Source: an uncultured Lachnospiraceae bacterium (GTDB taxonomy: Bacteria > Bacillota > Clostridia > Lachnospirales > Lachnospiraceae). Taken from it: a stretch of 33,482 nucleotides of DNA. This document shows positions 16,782-24,747 of this stretch, piece after piece. The position numbers and the translations under genes are program-made. The notes below the pieces were generated by a model. The model was not told the origin of the DNA. It did no database searches and worked only from the letters and a program-made list of their open reading frames with translations. The DNA lies in the NCBI GenBank assembly GCA_902786365.1, contig CADACD010000030.1, positions 1-33,482 on the forward strand, written 5' to 3'. The first letter of the stretch is position 1, and the number at the start of each line of letters is the position of its first letter.

Positions 16782-18374
16782 TTATCCTAAAAACATCTGA
16801 GCCCAATAATATCTTCCCTGTGAATACACAACACCTACACCTATCTCTGTAAAGTTTGCACTTAATATATTGGCACGGTGGCCTGATGAATTCATCCAAG
16901 CTTCCATTACTTCTGCTGGAGTTTTCTGTCCCATGGCGATATTTTCTCCAGATGCTCTATAACTTATATTATACTCAGATAATACAGAAAAGCAATCCTT
17001 TCCATTTGGTCTAGTGTGTGAAAATGATGTAACTATTTCATTAGCTCTGACATTTGCAACTGTACAAGCTTTATCATTTTTCGTAAGAGATGGTAGTCCT
17101 GCTTTATTTCTTTCCACATTCACAAGTCTTATCACTTCATCAATATACTGTGATATCTGATCATTTGATGTACTTGCATTATTGCTATTGTTACTTGAAC
17201 TATTTCCTGTATTTCTACTTGAATTATTGTTTGAATTGTTACCCGTACTCTTGTTTTCATTATTGTTCAAATTACTGTTTGTATCAGTATTTATGTTGTT
17301 GTTCACATAATTATTTGCACTATTACCTGAATTATTATTATTTAAAGTATTGTCAGTTCCATTACAATTCTTTTCATTACAATTAGAATCTGTCTGACTA
17401 TTTGATGACTGATTATTCGTCAAACTTTTCAGATATTCTTCTAATGAACAATAACTATTAGAACAATTCGAGTTATTTCCTGTAATTATCTTAATATTGC
17501 AAGAACCATTATTGAAGCATTCCGGTATTGAATTTGAATATCCGGACAAATCTCTCAAATACTTTTCAAATATATTATTCCGACCTTCTGTTGTACAATT
17601 TGATGTTGTACAATTATTGTTACAATAAGTCTGATTATCGCTGTCCTGACTTAAACAATTATTATCCGCACAAACTGTTTCATTACCCTCACACTGATTA
17701 TTGTTACATAAATTGTTTTCTGAACTATAAGTACAATTTTTATTAATATTATCATCCTCTTTATTTGTACTTTCAGAATTTTGTTCCTTACCTGTTGTCT
17801 GTTTTTCTGATGCTGTGGTATTATTATTTATTAAAGTATCATTAATATTATCACTTGAATTTGTTTCACTTTCGCTCCTGTCATTTATACTTTTACCATT
17901 TGTACTAATATCATTTGTGTTATTGCTATTATTTGTACAACTATTGTTCTTTATGCTGTCATTGACATCAGAAGTACATTTATTATCTGCACAATTTGAG
18001 TTAATATCATTCATTGCATTATCAATTGTACATTCCTTATTCTTGTTATCGCTTTCGCCATTCCCCCCCTGCTTCACTACTTGTGTATTGCAGGTTGTCT
18101 CTGAATTGGCATTTGATTCAACTATATCTTCTGTTCCTTCAGATGTCGTTTCTAAACATTCCTTATTTTCTCTATTACACTGCGACTCTTGTGTATTTTC
18201 AACACTTTTAACAATATTATTATCAAGTCTTATATTCTTAAGCATATCCTTACTGCTAAGACCACATCCCAGACACACAGTAGTGATAAGACATGATATA
18301 ATAACTACACCCGCCAATACCGATATAATCTTCTTATTTTTACTATTAACAAGTTTTGTAAATAAATTTCTCAT
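16782..18374 (-). CDS. Exported Cys/Asn-rich protein with C-terminal CAP (SCP/PR-1) domain
   Basis: A 530-residue exported protein. One hydrophobic segment (about residues 15-34, ISVLAGVVIISCLITTVCLG) is a signal anchor or possibly a lipoprotein signal. Residues about 40-395 are low-complexity Asn, Ser, Thr and Asp with about 20 Cys, many as N-x-C or C-x(2-4)-C, in an otherwise disordered-looking linker. The last 125 residues are a CAP domain: NVERNKAGLPSL, SHTRPNGKDCFSVL, GENIAMG and WMNSSGHRANIL are the family landmarks, with both His and the Glu present. Bacterial CAP proteins are secreted or wall-linked, and many have no known enzyme role. The ATG at 18374 is chosen over one 23 codons upstream because GGAAGGGAG lies just before it. 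Probable pilus cargo, tip or stalk protein. Confidence 0.85.
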   Translation of the reverse strand: MRNLFTKLVNSKNKKIISVLAGVVIISCLITTVCLGCGLSSKDMLKNIRLDNNIVKSVENTQESQCNRENKECLETTSEGTEDIVESNANSETTCNTQVVKQGGNGESDNKNKECTIDNAMNDINSNCADNKCTSDVNDSIKNNSCTNNSNNTNDISTNGKSINDRSESETNSSDNINDTLINNNTTASEKQTTGKEQNSESTNKEDDNINKNCTYSSENNLCNNNQCEGNETVCADNNCLSQDSDNQTYCNNNCTTSNCTTEGRNNIFEKYLRDLSGYSNSIPECFNNGSCNIKIITGNNSNCSNSYCSLEEYLKSLTNNQSSNSQTDSNCNEKNCNGTDNTLNNNNSGNSANNYVNNNINTDTNSNLNNNENKSTGNNSNNNSSRNTGNSSSNNSNNASTSNDQISQYIDEVIRLVNVERNKAGLPSLTKNDKACTVANVRANEIVTSFSHTRPNGKDCFSVLSEYNISYRASGENIAMGQKTPAEVMEAWMNSSGHRANILSANFTEIGVGVVYSQGRYYWAQMFLG

Positions 18375-18506
18375 AGCATTTTTCTCCCTTCCTGTCAAAA
18401 TGTCCTCAAAAGTTATATGTGTACTACTTTTAAAGTCTATCATAACTTGATTGAAAAATATATCGGTAATATATTACTCCTTAACCAAAATATACTTATT
18501 GGGAAC

Positions 18507-19961
18507 TTATCTAAAAACATATTCGTATCCTGCAATTCTTATTTTATCCCCTATGTCCACTTTTATTTTTTCATGTGGTTCTGCCTGTATGCCATTAAGG
18601 TATGTTCCATTTTTTGAATTCATGTCCTCAATATAATACTCACCATTTTCATTCACTATTTTTAGATGAATCCTGCTTATTGTATTATTCTCTATAACAA
18701 AATCTACTCTGGAGCTCAATTTTCCAATAATAAACGGATTCGTATTGATAACTATATTTTCCTGCTCTGACAAGCTATACAAGGTCCTTATGCTGTTATG
18801 AATTGAATCATTGATATATACTGTATCATCATTGAAATCCTCACACCTATCCTCATAATTATATTTTTTACTATAAGGATAAGAATCTTTTGACTTACCC
18901 CCATCTTTTAAATCAATATGACTTTTTAATTTGGATTCATCTTTTATTTTAGACTTATCTTCCGTTTTACATTCTTCTTTTGATTTTTTTACATTTTTAT
19001 TGTTTGATGCAATTTTTCTATCTTTTGAACTAAAGACTTCTGTAATTTTTTTAATGATTACATTATTTTTTACAATGCTTTTCATATCCTGAGCATACAC
19101 ATCATCATTATATTGATTATCAGAACCACTTCGTAAACCTGATAAAGCCTCATACCTACAATCTTCTGCTAACCTATTGGGTAAAAATGTATACCTGCTT
19201 TGCATTCGCTTGCTTTCCTTCAGATAAGTGATATTATCTGAATTTTCACAGACAACATTTTCAGAAAAATCATCCTCTTTTTCAGAAAAATTATCATATC
19301 TGAATTTATAATCTCTCAATTCATCATATTTACTATCAGAATCTTTATAACTCAAATATTGGTTATCAATGTATTCACTGTTTGTATCCCTGCGTGTGAA
19401 ACAGTCATTAATATTTACTTTTTCAAAATCTTTAATATAATCATCTATATCACTAATAAGAAATTCTCTTTTATTACATATATTGAACACTCCATATATG
19501 AACTCCACACCTTTTCTATCTTTATGTTCAGTGATAAGCATTATTTTTTCAATAAAGTTTCTCATTTCATACTTTAAATCACGATTGGTGTTTGGATAAT
19601 AACAAAATGATATATCTCTACTGCAATAATCATAAAAAATTAATTCCGGGTCTAACAATATATCCTCTGCCTTTAATAAATAACTTTGGACTATATAACA
19701 TACATTTATCATTGCTTTTAAGATATTTAAAAGTTCATCAAAACTCATCTTTTTTTTCTCATACAAATCTTTTATACTCTCCCTTGATGAAATTATATAT
19801 GATAATTCTGTCTGTCCATCCACACAACTTTCATATACTTTGAGAATTCCCGGAATATCATTTTTTAGAATCATATTCAACTTGTAGTCTTTTAAAAATG
19901 TACTATCCTCTTTTAAAACCACATAATTATTTTTTGCATTATGTCTGTATTGTATGTCCAT
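18507..19961 (-). CDS. DUF6382 - FHA domain protein
   Basis: A 484-residue protein without a membrane helix. Residues 1-165 match the DUF6382 domain that precedes FHA modules in Firmicutes (YRHNAKNNYVVLKED... DPELIFYDYCSRDISFCYYP). A long charged linker follows. Residues about 405-484 are an FHA domain with the phosphothreonine-binding landmarks IIGKLSSRVDFVI, ISRIHLKI and NSKNGTYLNG. FHA domains bind phosphothreonine, so this protein probably senses Ser/Thr phosphorylation of a machine component; the same role is seen for FHA proteins in type III, VI and VII systems. In two GK-type landmarks the Arg of the usual GR is Lys. No kinase gene is present here. The start is ATG with GAGAGGGAGAG before it. 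It is in the Tad operon between tadE and the CAP gene. Confidence 0.85.
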   Translation of the reverse strand: MDIQYRHNAKNNYVVLKEDSTFLKDYKLNMILKNDIPGILKVYESCVDGQTELSYIISSRESIKDLYEKKKMSFDELLNILKAMINVCYIVQSYLLKAEDILLDPELIFYDYCSRDISFCYYPNTNRDLKYEMRNFIEKIMLITEHKDRKGVEFIYGVFNICNKREFLISDIDDYIKDFEKVNINDCFTRRDTNSEYIDNQYLSYKDSDSKYDELRDYKFRYDNFSEKEDDFSENVVCENSDNITYLKESKRMQSRYTFLPNRLAEDCRYEALSGLRSGSDNQYNDDVYAQDMKSIVKNNVIIKKITEVFSSKDRKIASNNKNVKKSKEECKTEDKSKIKDESKLKSHIDLKDGGKSKDSYPYSKKYNYEDRCEDFNDDTVYINDSIHNSIRTLYSLSEQENIVINTNPFIIGKLSSRVDFVIENNTISRIHLKIVNENGEYYIEDMNSKNGTYLNGIQAEPHEKIKVDIGDKIRIAGYEYVFR

Positions 19962-20020
19962 ATCTCTCCCTCTCTCCTCAGCACTTTCTGACTATATCTT
20001 AATTTTTCATATATTTTTTA

Positions 20021-20473
20021 CTATTTTATATCTTTGACTGCATCTATAATAACTTTCTGTCTGATAATATAATCCCTTGTATTTTCACTATAGGTAACCG
20101 CACTTATTGTGTCTTTGTTATGCATATTAAAATATCCAAAATCATATTCTATTTTCACAGACATCTCTAATTTATCATTTTTTCTTTTTACATTAACACT
20201 TTTTATTTCTGCAATAATTGTGTAATCTTTGAGTTTTTTTTGCAGTTCATTTTTTATCTCAGACTCTGTCTTATCAGATTCCTCCTGCATAGCACAATAT
20301 TCATAAATTTTCGCTCTTATACTTACAATATCACTTACATAAAAAGACATTAACATCACTACTATTATTACAAATACAACTATTGGAAATAGTAATGACA
20401 TTTCAATAGTCACACTTCCTTTATATTCTTTCTTGATTTTTGTAATAAAAATCTCCTCCTTTTTGTACAACAA
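20021..20473 (-). CDS. TadE-type pseudopilin
   Basis: A small single-helix protein of up to 150 residues with the TadE signature GSVTIEMSLLFPIVVFVIIVVML (about 19-41) and an exported C-terminal domain of beta strands. TadE pseudopilins are cut by the operon's A24 peptidase and join the pilus base or tip. The start is uncertain. The TTG at 20473 is the only usual start codon upstream of the signature, but a strong AAGGAGG (20455-20461) lies inside the frame just after it, eight bases before an in-frame ATT at 20446. Real initiation at ATT would give a product of 141 residues. The gene begins 20 bases after the peptidase gene. Confidence 0.85.
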   Translation of the reverse strand: MLYKKEEIFITKIKKEYKGSVTIEMSLLFPIVVFVIIVVMLMSFYVSDIVSIRAKIYEYCAMQEESDKTESEIKNELQKKLKDYTIIAEIKSVNVKRKNDKLEMSVKIEYDFGYFNMHNKDTISAVTYSENTRDYIIRQKVIIDAVKDIK

Positions 20474-20492
20474 ACATTACCCTATATTGCTG

Positions 20493-20924
20493 TCAGAATA
20501 ATGGTATTAAACTGATTGTCAAAAAAGCCATCAAAGAAAACGGAATAAACGGAACACTTATTTTTAAATTTCTATGCCTAAAAATGCTATATGGCAGAGT
20601 GAACATCACTGTAAAAAACAATCCCAAAATAAATATTTCCATACTCTTTATTATTCCAATTGTAACTCCTATACACATAAACACAAAAGCATCACCTCTT
20701 CCAATGTCTCCTTTTGTAACTATGCTAAATGCATATATTAATAATCCCGGGATTATTCCAAAAAAGATTTTCACTTTCCAATCATTGTCAAAAAAAATAC
20801 TTTCTAAAATTCCTGCTCCCAAAAAAAACACACACCACCTTAAATATATTTTCTTGCTTTTTATGTCAGAAACACTACATATAATCAAAAAAATCAGTAT
20901 GCTTATATTTTCTATATATTTCAT
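20493..20924 (-). CDS. tadV: A24-family prepilin peptidase (TadV/CpaA type)
   Basis: A 143-residue membrane aspartyl protease with four or five helices. The two catalytic aspartates are recognisable: VSDIKSKKIYLRW near residue 20 and the GxGD motif GRGDAFVF near residue 76. It lacks the N-terminal methylase domain of type II enzymes, as is normal for the Tad subgroup. It would remove the leader from the Flp pilin and the TadE-like pseudopilins. The start is ATG with AAGGATGG about 12 bases upstream, a wide spacing. It sits between two TadE-type genes. Confidence 0.9.
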   Translation of the reverse strand: MKYIENISILIFLIICSVSDIKSKKIYLRWCVFFLGAGILESIFFDNDWKVKIFFGIIPGLLIYAFSIVTKGDIGRGDAFVFMCIGVTIGIIKSMEIFILGLFFTVMFTLPYSIFRHRNLKISVPFIPFSLMAFLTISLIPLF

Positions 20925-20973
20925 TTTTTTACTTTACCATCCTTACTTACCATCCTTACAATGTTTTAATTCA

Positions 20974-21906
20974 TTAACTTTTATTACATTTAGTACAAAC
21001 AGTTCTAGTTCCAACTTGTGAAATATCAATTGCTGTAACCTCCCTTTTTATCCTACTGCATTTTTCATTTGAATGATACCTTTTTCCATCTGAGGTAACA
21101 TAGACAATATCTTCATTATTCATTTCCGTTCTGACACATGCCAAACATGGTCTATACTTACTGCCATTAACATTTCTCAATTTTTCAATTTCTTTATACT
21201 TTACTTTTGAAGTGACAATTTTGATGTATGAACAAGTGTCCTTTAAATGATACACTGTTCCTGTCCTTGTTATATACACTGTCTTTCCATTCTCATTTTC
21301 TGAATCTGTTTTGACGATACTTTCACCAATCCATAATCTGAAATAACACCTATTTTCAAGAATAAAATTTATCTTCTTTCCCAAAAAATTTGTATTTATT
21401 ACATAATCGGCTTTCAAATCATTAATTCCCTTACCATTGTTATTTATTTCAGAATTTAAGAGTGATATACCATTTACACCATTATATACATTAGCTTTAT
21501 CTGTATATATTTTTACCTCATCTGACAAAATCTTATTCCACGCATATCCTAAAGTAATTCCTGACGAAACTAATTCATTATCTATATCTTCAGATAATTT
21601 TTTTAATTCTGAATCACTTATATGATTAACTGTATATGCATATCTTCCTATTTCTTGAGCTGTATTATTCATACTATGCTGCATTATATTCTGATAATTT
21701 ATAATGACAAAAAAATTAAAAAAAGCTAAAACTGACATAAGAAAAATTGGTAGCACAATTGCTGTTTCTAATGTCATACTACCATCTTCCATCATATATA
21801 CAACTTTTTTGATACAATCAAATATCTGCTTCCTCCTATTTTGGTTACATATATATCTAATTTTATTTCTAAACATATCACTGTTTTTATACTTATAATT
21901 CTTCAT
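20974..21906 (-). CDS. TadE-like pseudopilin with two His/Cys modules
   Basis: A 310-residue protein. After a 35-residue basic leader, the TadE-type helix GSMTLETAIVLPIFLMSVLAFF starts at residue 42. A globular exported part follows. The last 100 residues hold two similar units: VYITRTGTVYHLKDTC...YRPCLAC and VYVTSDGKRYHSNEKC...RTVCTKC. Each has His-x4-Cys followed by Cys-x2-Cys (220/225/254/257 and 278/283/304/307), a likely zinc site. Comparable YxTxxGxxYH...C...CxxC segments occur singly at the ends of other exported Firmicute proteins (recalled). Two in a pilin-like protein is unusual. The start is ATG; GGGAGG lies 12 bases before it. The gene is separated from the upstream gene by a 254-bp inverted-repeat element. 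Confidence 0.85.
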   Translation of the reverse strand: MKNYKYKNSDMFRNKIRYICNQNRRKQIFDCIKKVVYMMEDGSMTLETAIVLPIFLMSVLAFFNFFVIINYQNIMQHSMNNTAQEIGRYAYTVNHISDSELKKLSEDIDNELVSSGITLGYAWNKILSDEVKIYTDKANVYNGVNGISLLNSEINNNGKGINDLKADYVINTNFLGKKINFILENRCYFRLWIGESIVKTDSENENGKTVYITRTGTVYHLKDTCSYIKIVTSKVKYKEIEKLRNVNGSKYRPCLACVRTEMNNEDIVYVTSDGKRYHSNEKCSRIKREVTAIDISQVGTRTVCTKCNKS

Positions 21907-21936
21907 AAATTATATGTACCTCCCTCGTACTGATAG

Positions 21937-22190
21937 GAAGAGCAATAAAAATGCACCATTATGTTTCTTGATTTTTATATTAGCTAAATTATATTTATTT
22001 CTTACTGGTTTTATATCAGCTATATTTTTCATATTAGTTTTATATTCATTTTGTATTAATTATTTCTTCAGGCTTGAAATAGTTGGGAGTACTATATGTT
22101 TTTCTATAAATTCTTATAAATAAAATCTAATCATCGGAGTTAATGAAAAAGTTTTATCCAAAATATAATGGTGCATTTATATTGCTCTTC
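21937..22190. repeat. 254-bp element with 26-bp inverted ends inside the Tad operon
   Basis: The ends GAAGAGCAATAAAAATGCAC (then CATTAT; 21937-21962) and 22165-22190 are inverted copies matching at 25 of 26 positions. The interior is AT-rich with no convincing gene. It begins 15 bases after the stop codon of the DUF5702 gene and ends before the ribosome binding site of the TadE-like gene. It could be a MITE-like insertion or a long-range hairpin in the operon mRNA. No clear target duplication flanks it. The terminal repeats differ from those of the 200-bp element at 15312. Confidence 0.75.
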
Positions 22191-22204
22191 ACACATATCA
22201 AATT

Positions 22205-24334
22205 TTAATATCCATATTTTTTAGTTACTTCAAAATAAAATTTCTCTCTTTTATCTGCTATCACATTTTTTATAAAAACCAATTCGGAAAATATTCTTTT
22301 TACTTCATAATCTGCTGCAATTTCTACCTCCAAAATACAATCTGCTATTTTGAAATTTTTATTATATTTATGATTCATATTTAATTGAATCATATCCAAT
22401 ATTCGATAAACCTGTATTGCCTCATCTTCATTAAATAGAAAAAATCTTAAATAATCTTCGTATGAAAGTCCTGTTCTTTTTTCTTTTTCTTGATCATTAG
22501 AAGACAATGTTTTAATTCCATTCAAAGAAAGATTCCATTCTGAACTTTTTTTGATAATACTTACCTTATATCCTGCAAGAAGGTCTTTTACATCTACAAC
22601 AGATTCTGCATATGCCCATGCTGTCATTATCAAAAATTGTGTAATTCTAATCACTACCGGCATTCCGGTAAATCCTGTGATAGCTGCTGCCATAACATAT
22701 GCCTCTTCTCTTTTTTTGCTATCCTTTAACAAATATGTCAGATTAAAACCTTCACGTATGGCAATTATCTTGTTAACTACTTCTTCAAGATTTTCCTTAT
22801 CACTACTTTTACCTGCTACTATATATTCAATTTCATATTCAACACTTTCTGTTTGATAAGTATCTGTATATGAATGAAATTTATCAAATATATATTGGCC
22901 TATTAATGCTTTTCGTATACTCTTCTGGGCTGTATCATATTTTTCCCATTTAGCACTGCTTAATGATAAAGTTTCTTTTGATGGAAATCCTGTCATATCG
23001 CCAATTTTCTTTGTTGATAAATCATCTTCCACTACATAACCAAGAACTCCATCTTTTTTGATTTTATTGACAAAATTCACTATCTCATTTTCCTTTTTTT
23101 CCTCACTTTTTGGTTCATACTCAACAAATAATCCTGTAATATCATATCCTTCTATATCATCTACTGCTTTTAAAATACGTTCATACATCATCTCTGTAAA
23201 CATTCCATCTGTATCATATTCCGATAGCTTTTTCTTACTATTATCATATTCCGTCATGCCAGCTTTTACTGTCTCCATATCCTTGATTACGTTATTAACT
23301 ATCTTTTTCTGTGCCATTGTCATTTCTTTATTTTCCATGACATTATAGTTATCCTCATCAAGACTTAAAATCTGTGCCCTAACATCATCAATCTCTCCTG
23401 ACAAAGCTTCAAATACCTCATGAGTCAATTTATCCTTATTTATTTTTAACTCTGCATCAACTTCATTCACATCTCTTTCTGCCTCTAATGTACTGACAAG
23501 ATAATCGTTAGTATTAACAAGAATTTGTGTCAATGCATCCCCTACTATACTCTCCCACTCAATATACTTATCGTACTCTGCTTTATATAATTCAAATACT
23601 TTATCCCTCTCATTTTTTTTATCACCATCTGATGGGATTGCTTTTATCTCCTCAAGCTGCTTTTTCATCTCACTTAAAACATCTTTAGGATTATTCTCAG
23701 CGTCCTTCACTTTTTCCACGTTTTTGTATATTCCTTCAACACAGTTTTCTACCTCACTGAGCGAATCTGTACATTCATCCATCTTTTCACTAAATTCACT
23801 CACACTATCACTCTGTGACAAACTTTCACCTATACCAAGAATATTTTCTATAGCATCTTTTGGAACTGCCAGTTTCATATAATCATATATTTGATTTCCT
23901 ATTAATTCTCCATTATCTCTTACTGTTTTTTCACCAATAATCTGTGCTCCCATATACTCAAGTGATAATAAATCTGCCACCATTATATTACTATCATTTT
24001 TATAATTACTATTTTTTTCAGAAAACTCATTATATACATTGATTATCTCATTATCACCTTTCCATAGCATCATCAAACCATATTCATCAAATACTTCTTT
24101 TGCATATGAGGAAAAGCAGGAATCAAGTGCCATATATGATATCTCATTTCCTCTTGTATATGCACTTGAAATCCTTGCATTTTCTACTGATGTGAGCACA
24201 AGAGATATTACAATCAGAATAATTAATGATAAAAATAATGTTATGGAGCCATTTCTTTTTTGAATTTTTATATCAATCTCACTATTCACATATCCAAAAT
24301 CATATTTGTTATCTAAACTACTGATAATCTCCAC
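22205..24334 (-). CDS. DUF5702 protein (TadG-like minor pilus component)
   Basis: A 709-residue protein. After 28 polar residues comes a pilin-like segment, NGSITLFLSLIILIVISLVLTSVENAR, with the arrangement of TadE/TadG N-terminal helices. The pattern IS-AYTRGNEISYMALDSCFSSYAKEVFDEYGLMML just after it is typical of DUF5702 proteins in Firmicute Tad loci. The large exported domain is rich in predicted helix and coiled coil (about 130-420), with a second hydrophobic stretch (about 545-580). It may form a long extracellular or periplasm-side structure tied to the pilus. The start is GTG; the preceding AGAGTGAG is a modest binding site. It lies between the Flp gene and the 254-bp element. Confidence 0.8.
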   Translation of the reverse strand: MEIISSLDNKYDFGYVNSEIDIKIQKRNGSITLFLSLIILIVISLVLTSVENARISSAYTRGNEISYMALDSCFSSYAKEVFDEYGLMMLWKGDNEIINVYNEFSEKNSNYKNDSNIMVADLLSLEYMGAQIIGEKTVRDNGELIGNQIYDYMKLAVPKDAIENILGIGESLSQSDSVSEFSEKMDECTDSLSEVENCVEGIYKNVEKVKDAENNPKDVLSEMKKQLEEIKAIPSDGDKKNERDKVFELYKAEYDKYIEWESIVGDALTQILVNTNDYLVSTLEAERDVNEVDAELKINKDKLTHEVFEALSGEIDDVRAQILSLDEDNYNVMENKEMTMAQKKIVNNVIKDMETVKAGMTEYDNSKKKLSEYDTDGMFTEMMYERILKAVDDIEGYDITGLFVEYEPKSEEKKENEIVNFVNKIKKDGVLGYVVEDDLSTKKIGDMTGFPSKETLSLSSAKWEKYDTAQKSIRKALIGQYIFDKFHSYTDTYQTESVEYEIEYIVAGKSSDKENLEEVVNKIIAIREGFNLTYLLKDSKKREEAYVMAAAITGFTGMPVVIRITQFLIMTAWAYAESVVDVKDLLAGYKVSIIKKSSEWNLSLNGIKTLSSNDQEKEKRTGLSYEDYLRFFLFNEDEAIQVYRILDMIQLNMNHKYNKNFKIADCILEVEIAADYEVKRIFSELVFIKNVIADKREKFYFEVTKKYGY

Positions 24335-24418
24335 CTCACTCTTAATTGATTAACATTTTCTCCTTACATTTTACATTATTGACACTTCTTATCAATTTAC
24401 AACTCTCTTTATCGTCCA

Positions 24419-24631
24419 CTAAAAACCGTTAACTTTGCTTGTTATCTTTTTGAATATACTATTAACAATATTGGTAATCTGAGTCTTAAATATCAATACA
24501 AGTCCAACTAATACAAGGATGATTAATAGTACCTCTACAACGCCCATTCCATCATTATTTTCACTCAAATGTCTCATTGCATTATTCTTAAACTTTATAA
24601 AATATCCATCTAATTTTTTTATTAATCTCAT
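24419..24631 (-). CDS. flp: Flp-type (type IVb) major pilin
   Basis: A 70-residue prepilin. A basic leader (MRLIKKLDGYFIKFKNNAMRH) precedes GMGVVEVLLIILVLVGLVLIF. The conserved Glu lies five residues after the processing Gly of the Flp1-like family, and a short Lys-rich tail follows. It is the structural subunit of the filament after cleavage by the A24 peptidase. The ATG at 24631 is chosen over one 11 codons upstream because AAGGG precedes it and the upstream codon has no binding site. It lies between tadC and the DUF5702 gene. Confidence 0.88.
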   Translation of the reverse strand: MRLIKKLDGYFIKFKNNAMRHLSENNDGMGVVEVLLIILVLVGLVLIFKTQITNIVNSIFKKITSKVNGF

Positions 24632-24747
24632 ATATACTGTACCCTTGCCATTAACTGTATGCACGATTTTGCTTTACAATTAATGATGCATTTTCCTTTC
24701 TTAAAATATTAATAATTGTAACTTACAGAATAACTAGTCAGTTCATT

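Noticed and set aside
21914-22123. A 69-residue plus-strand hydrophobic frame inside the 254-bp inverted-repeat element
   Set aside because: It starts outside the element, lacks a ribosome binding site and has an AT-rich composition typical of chance frames.
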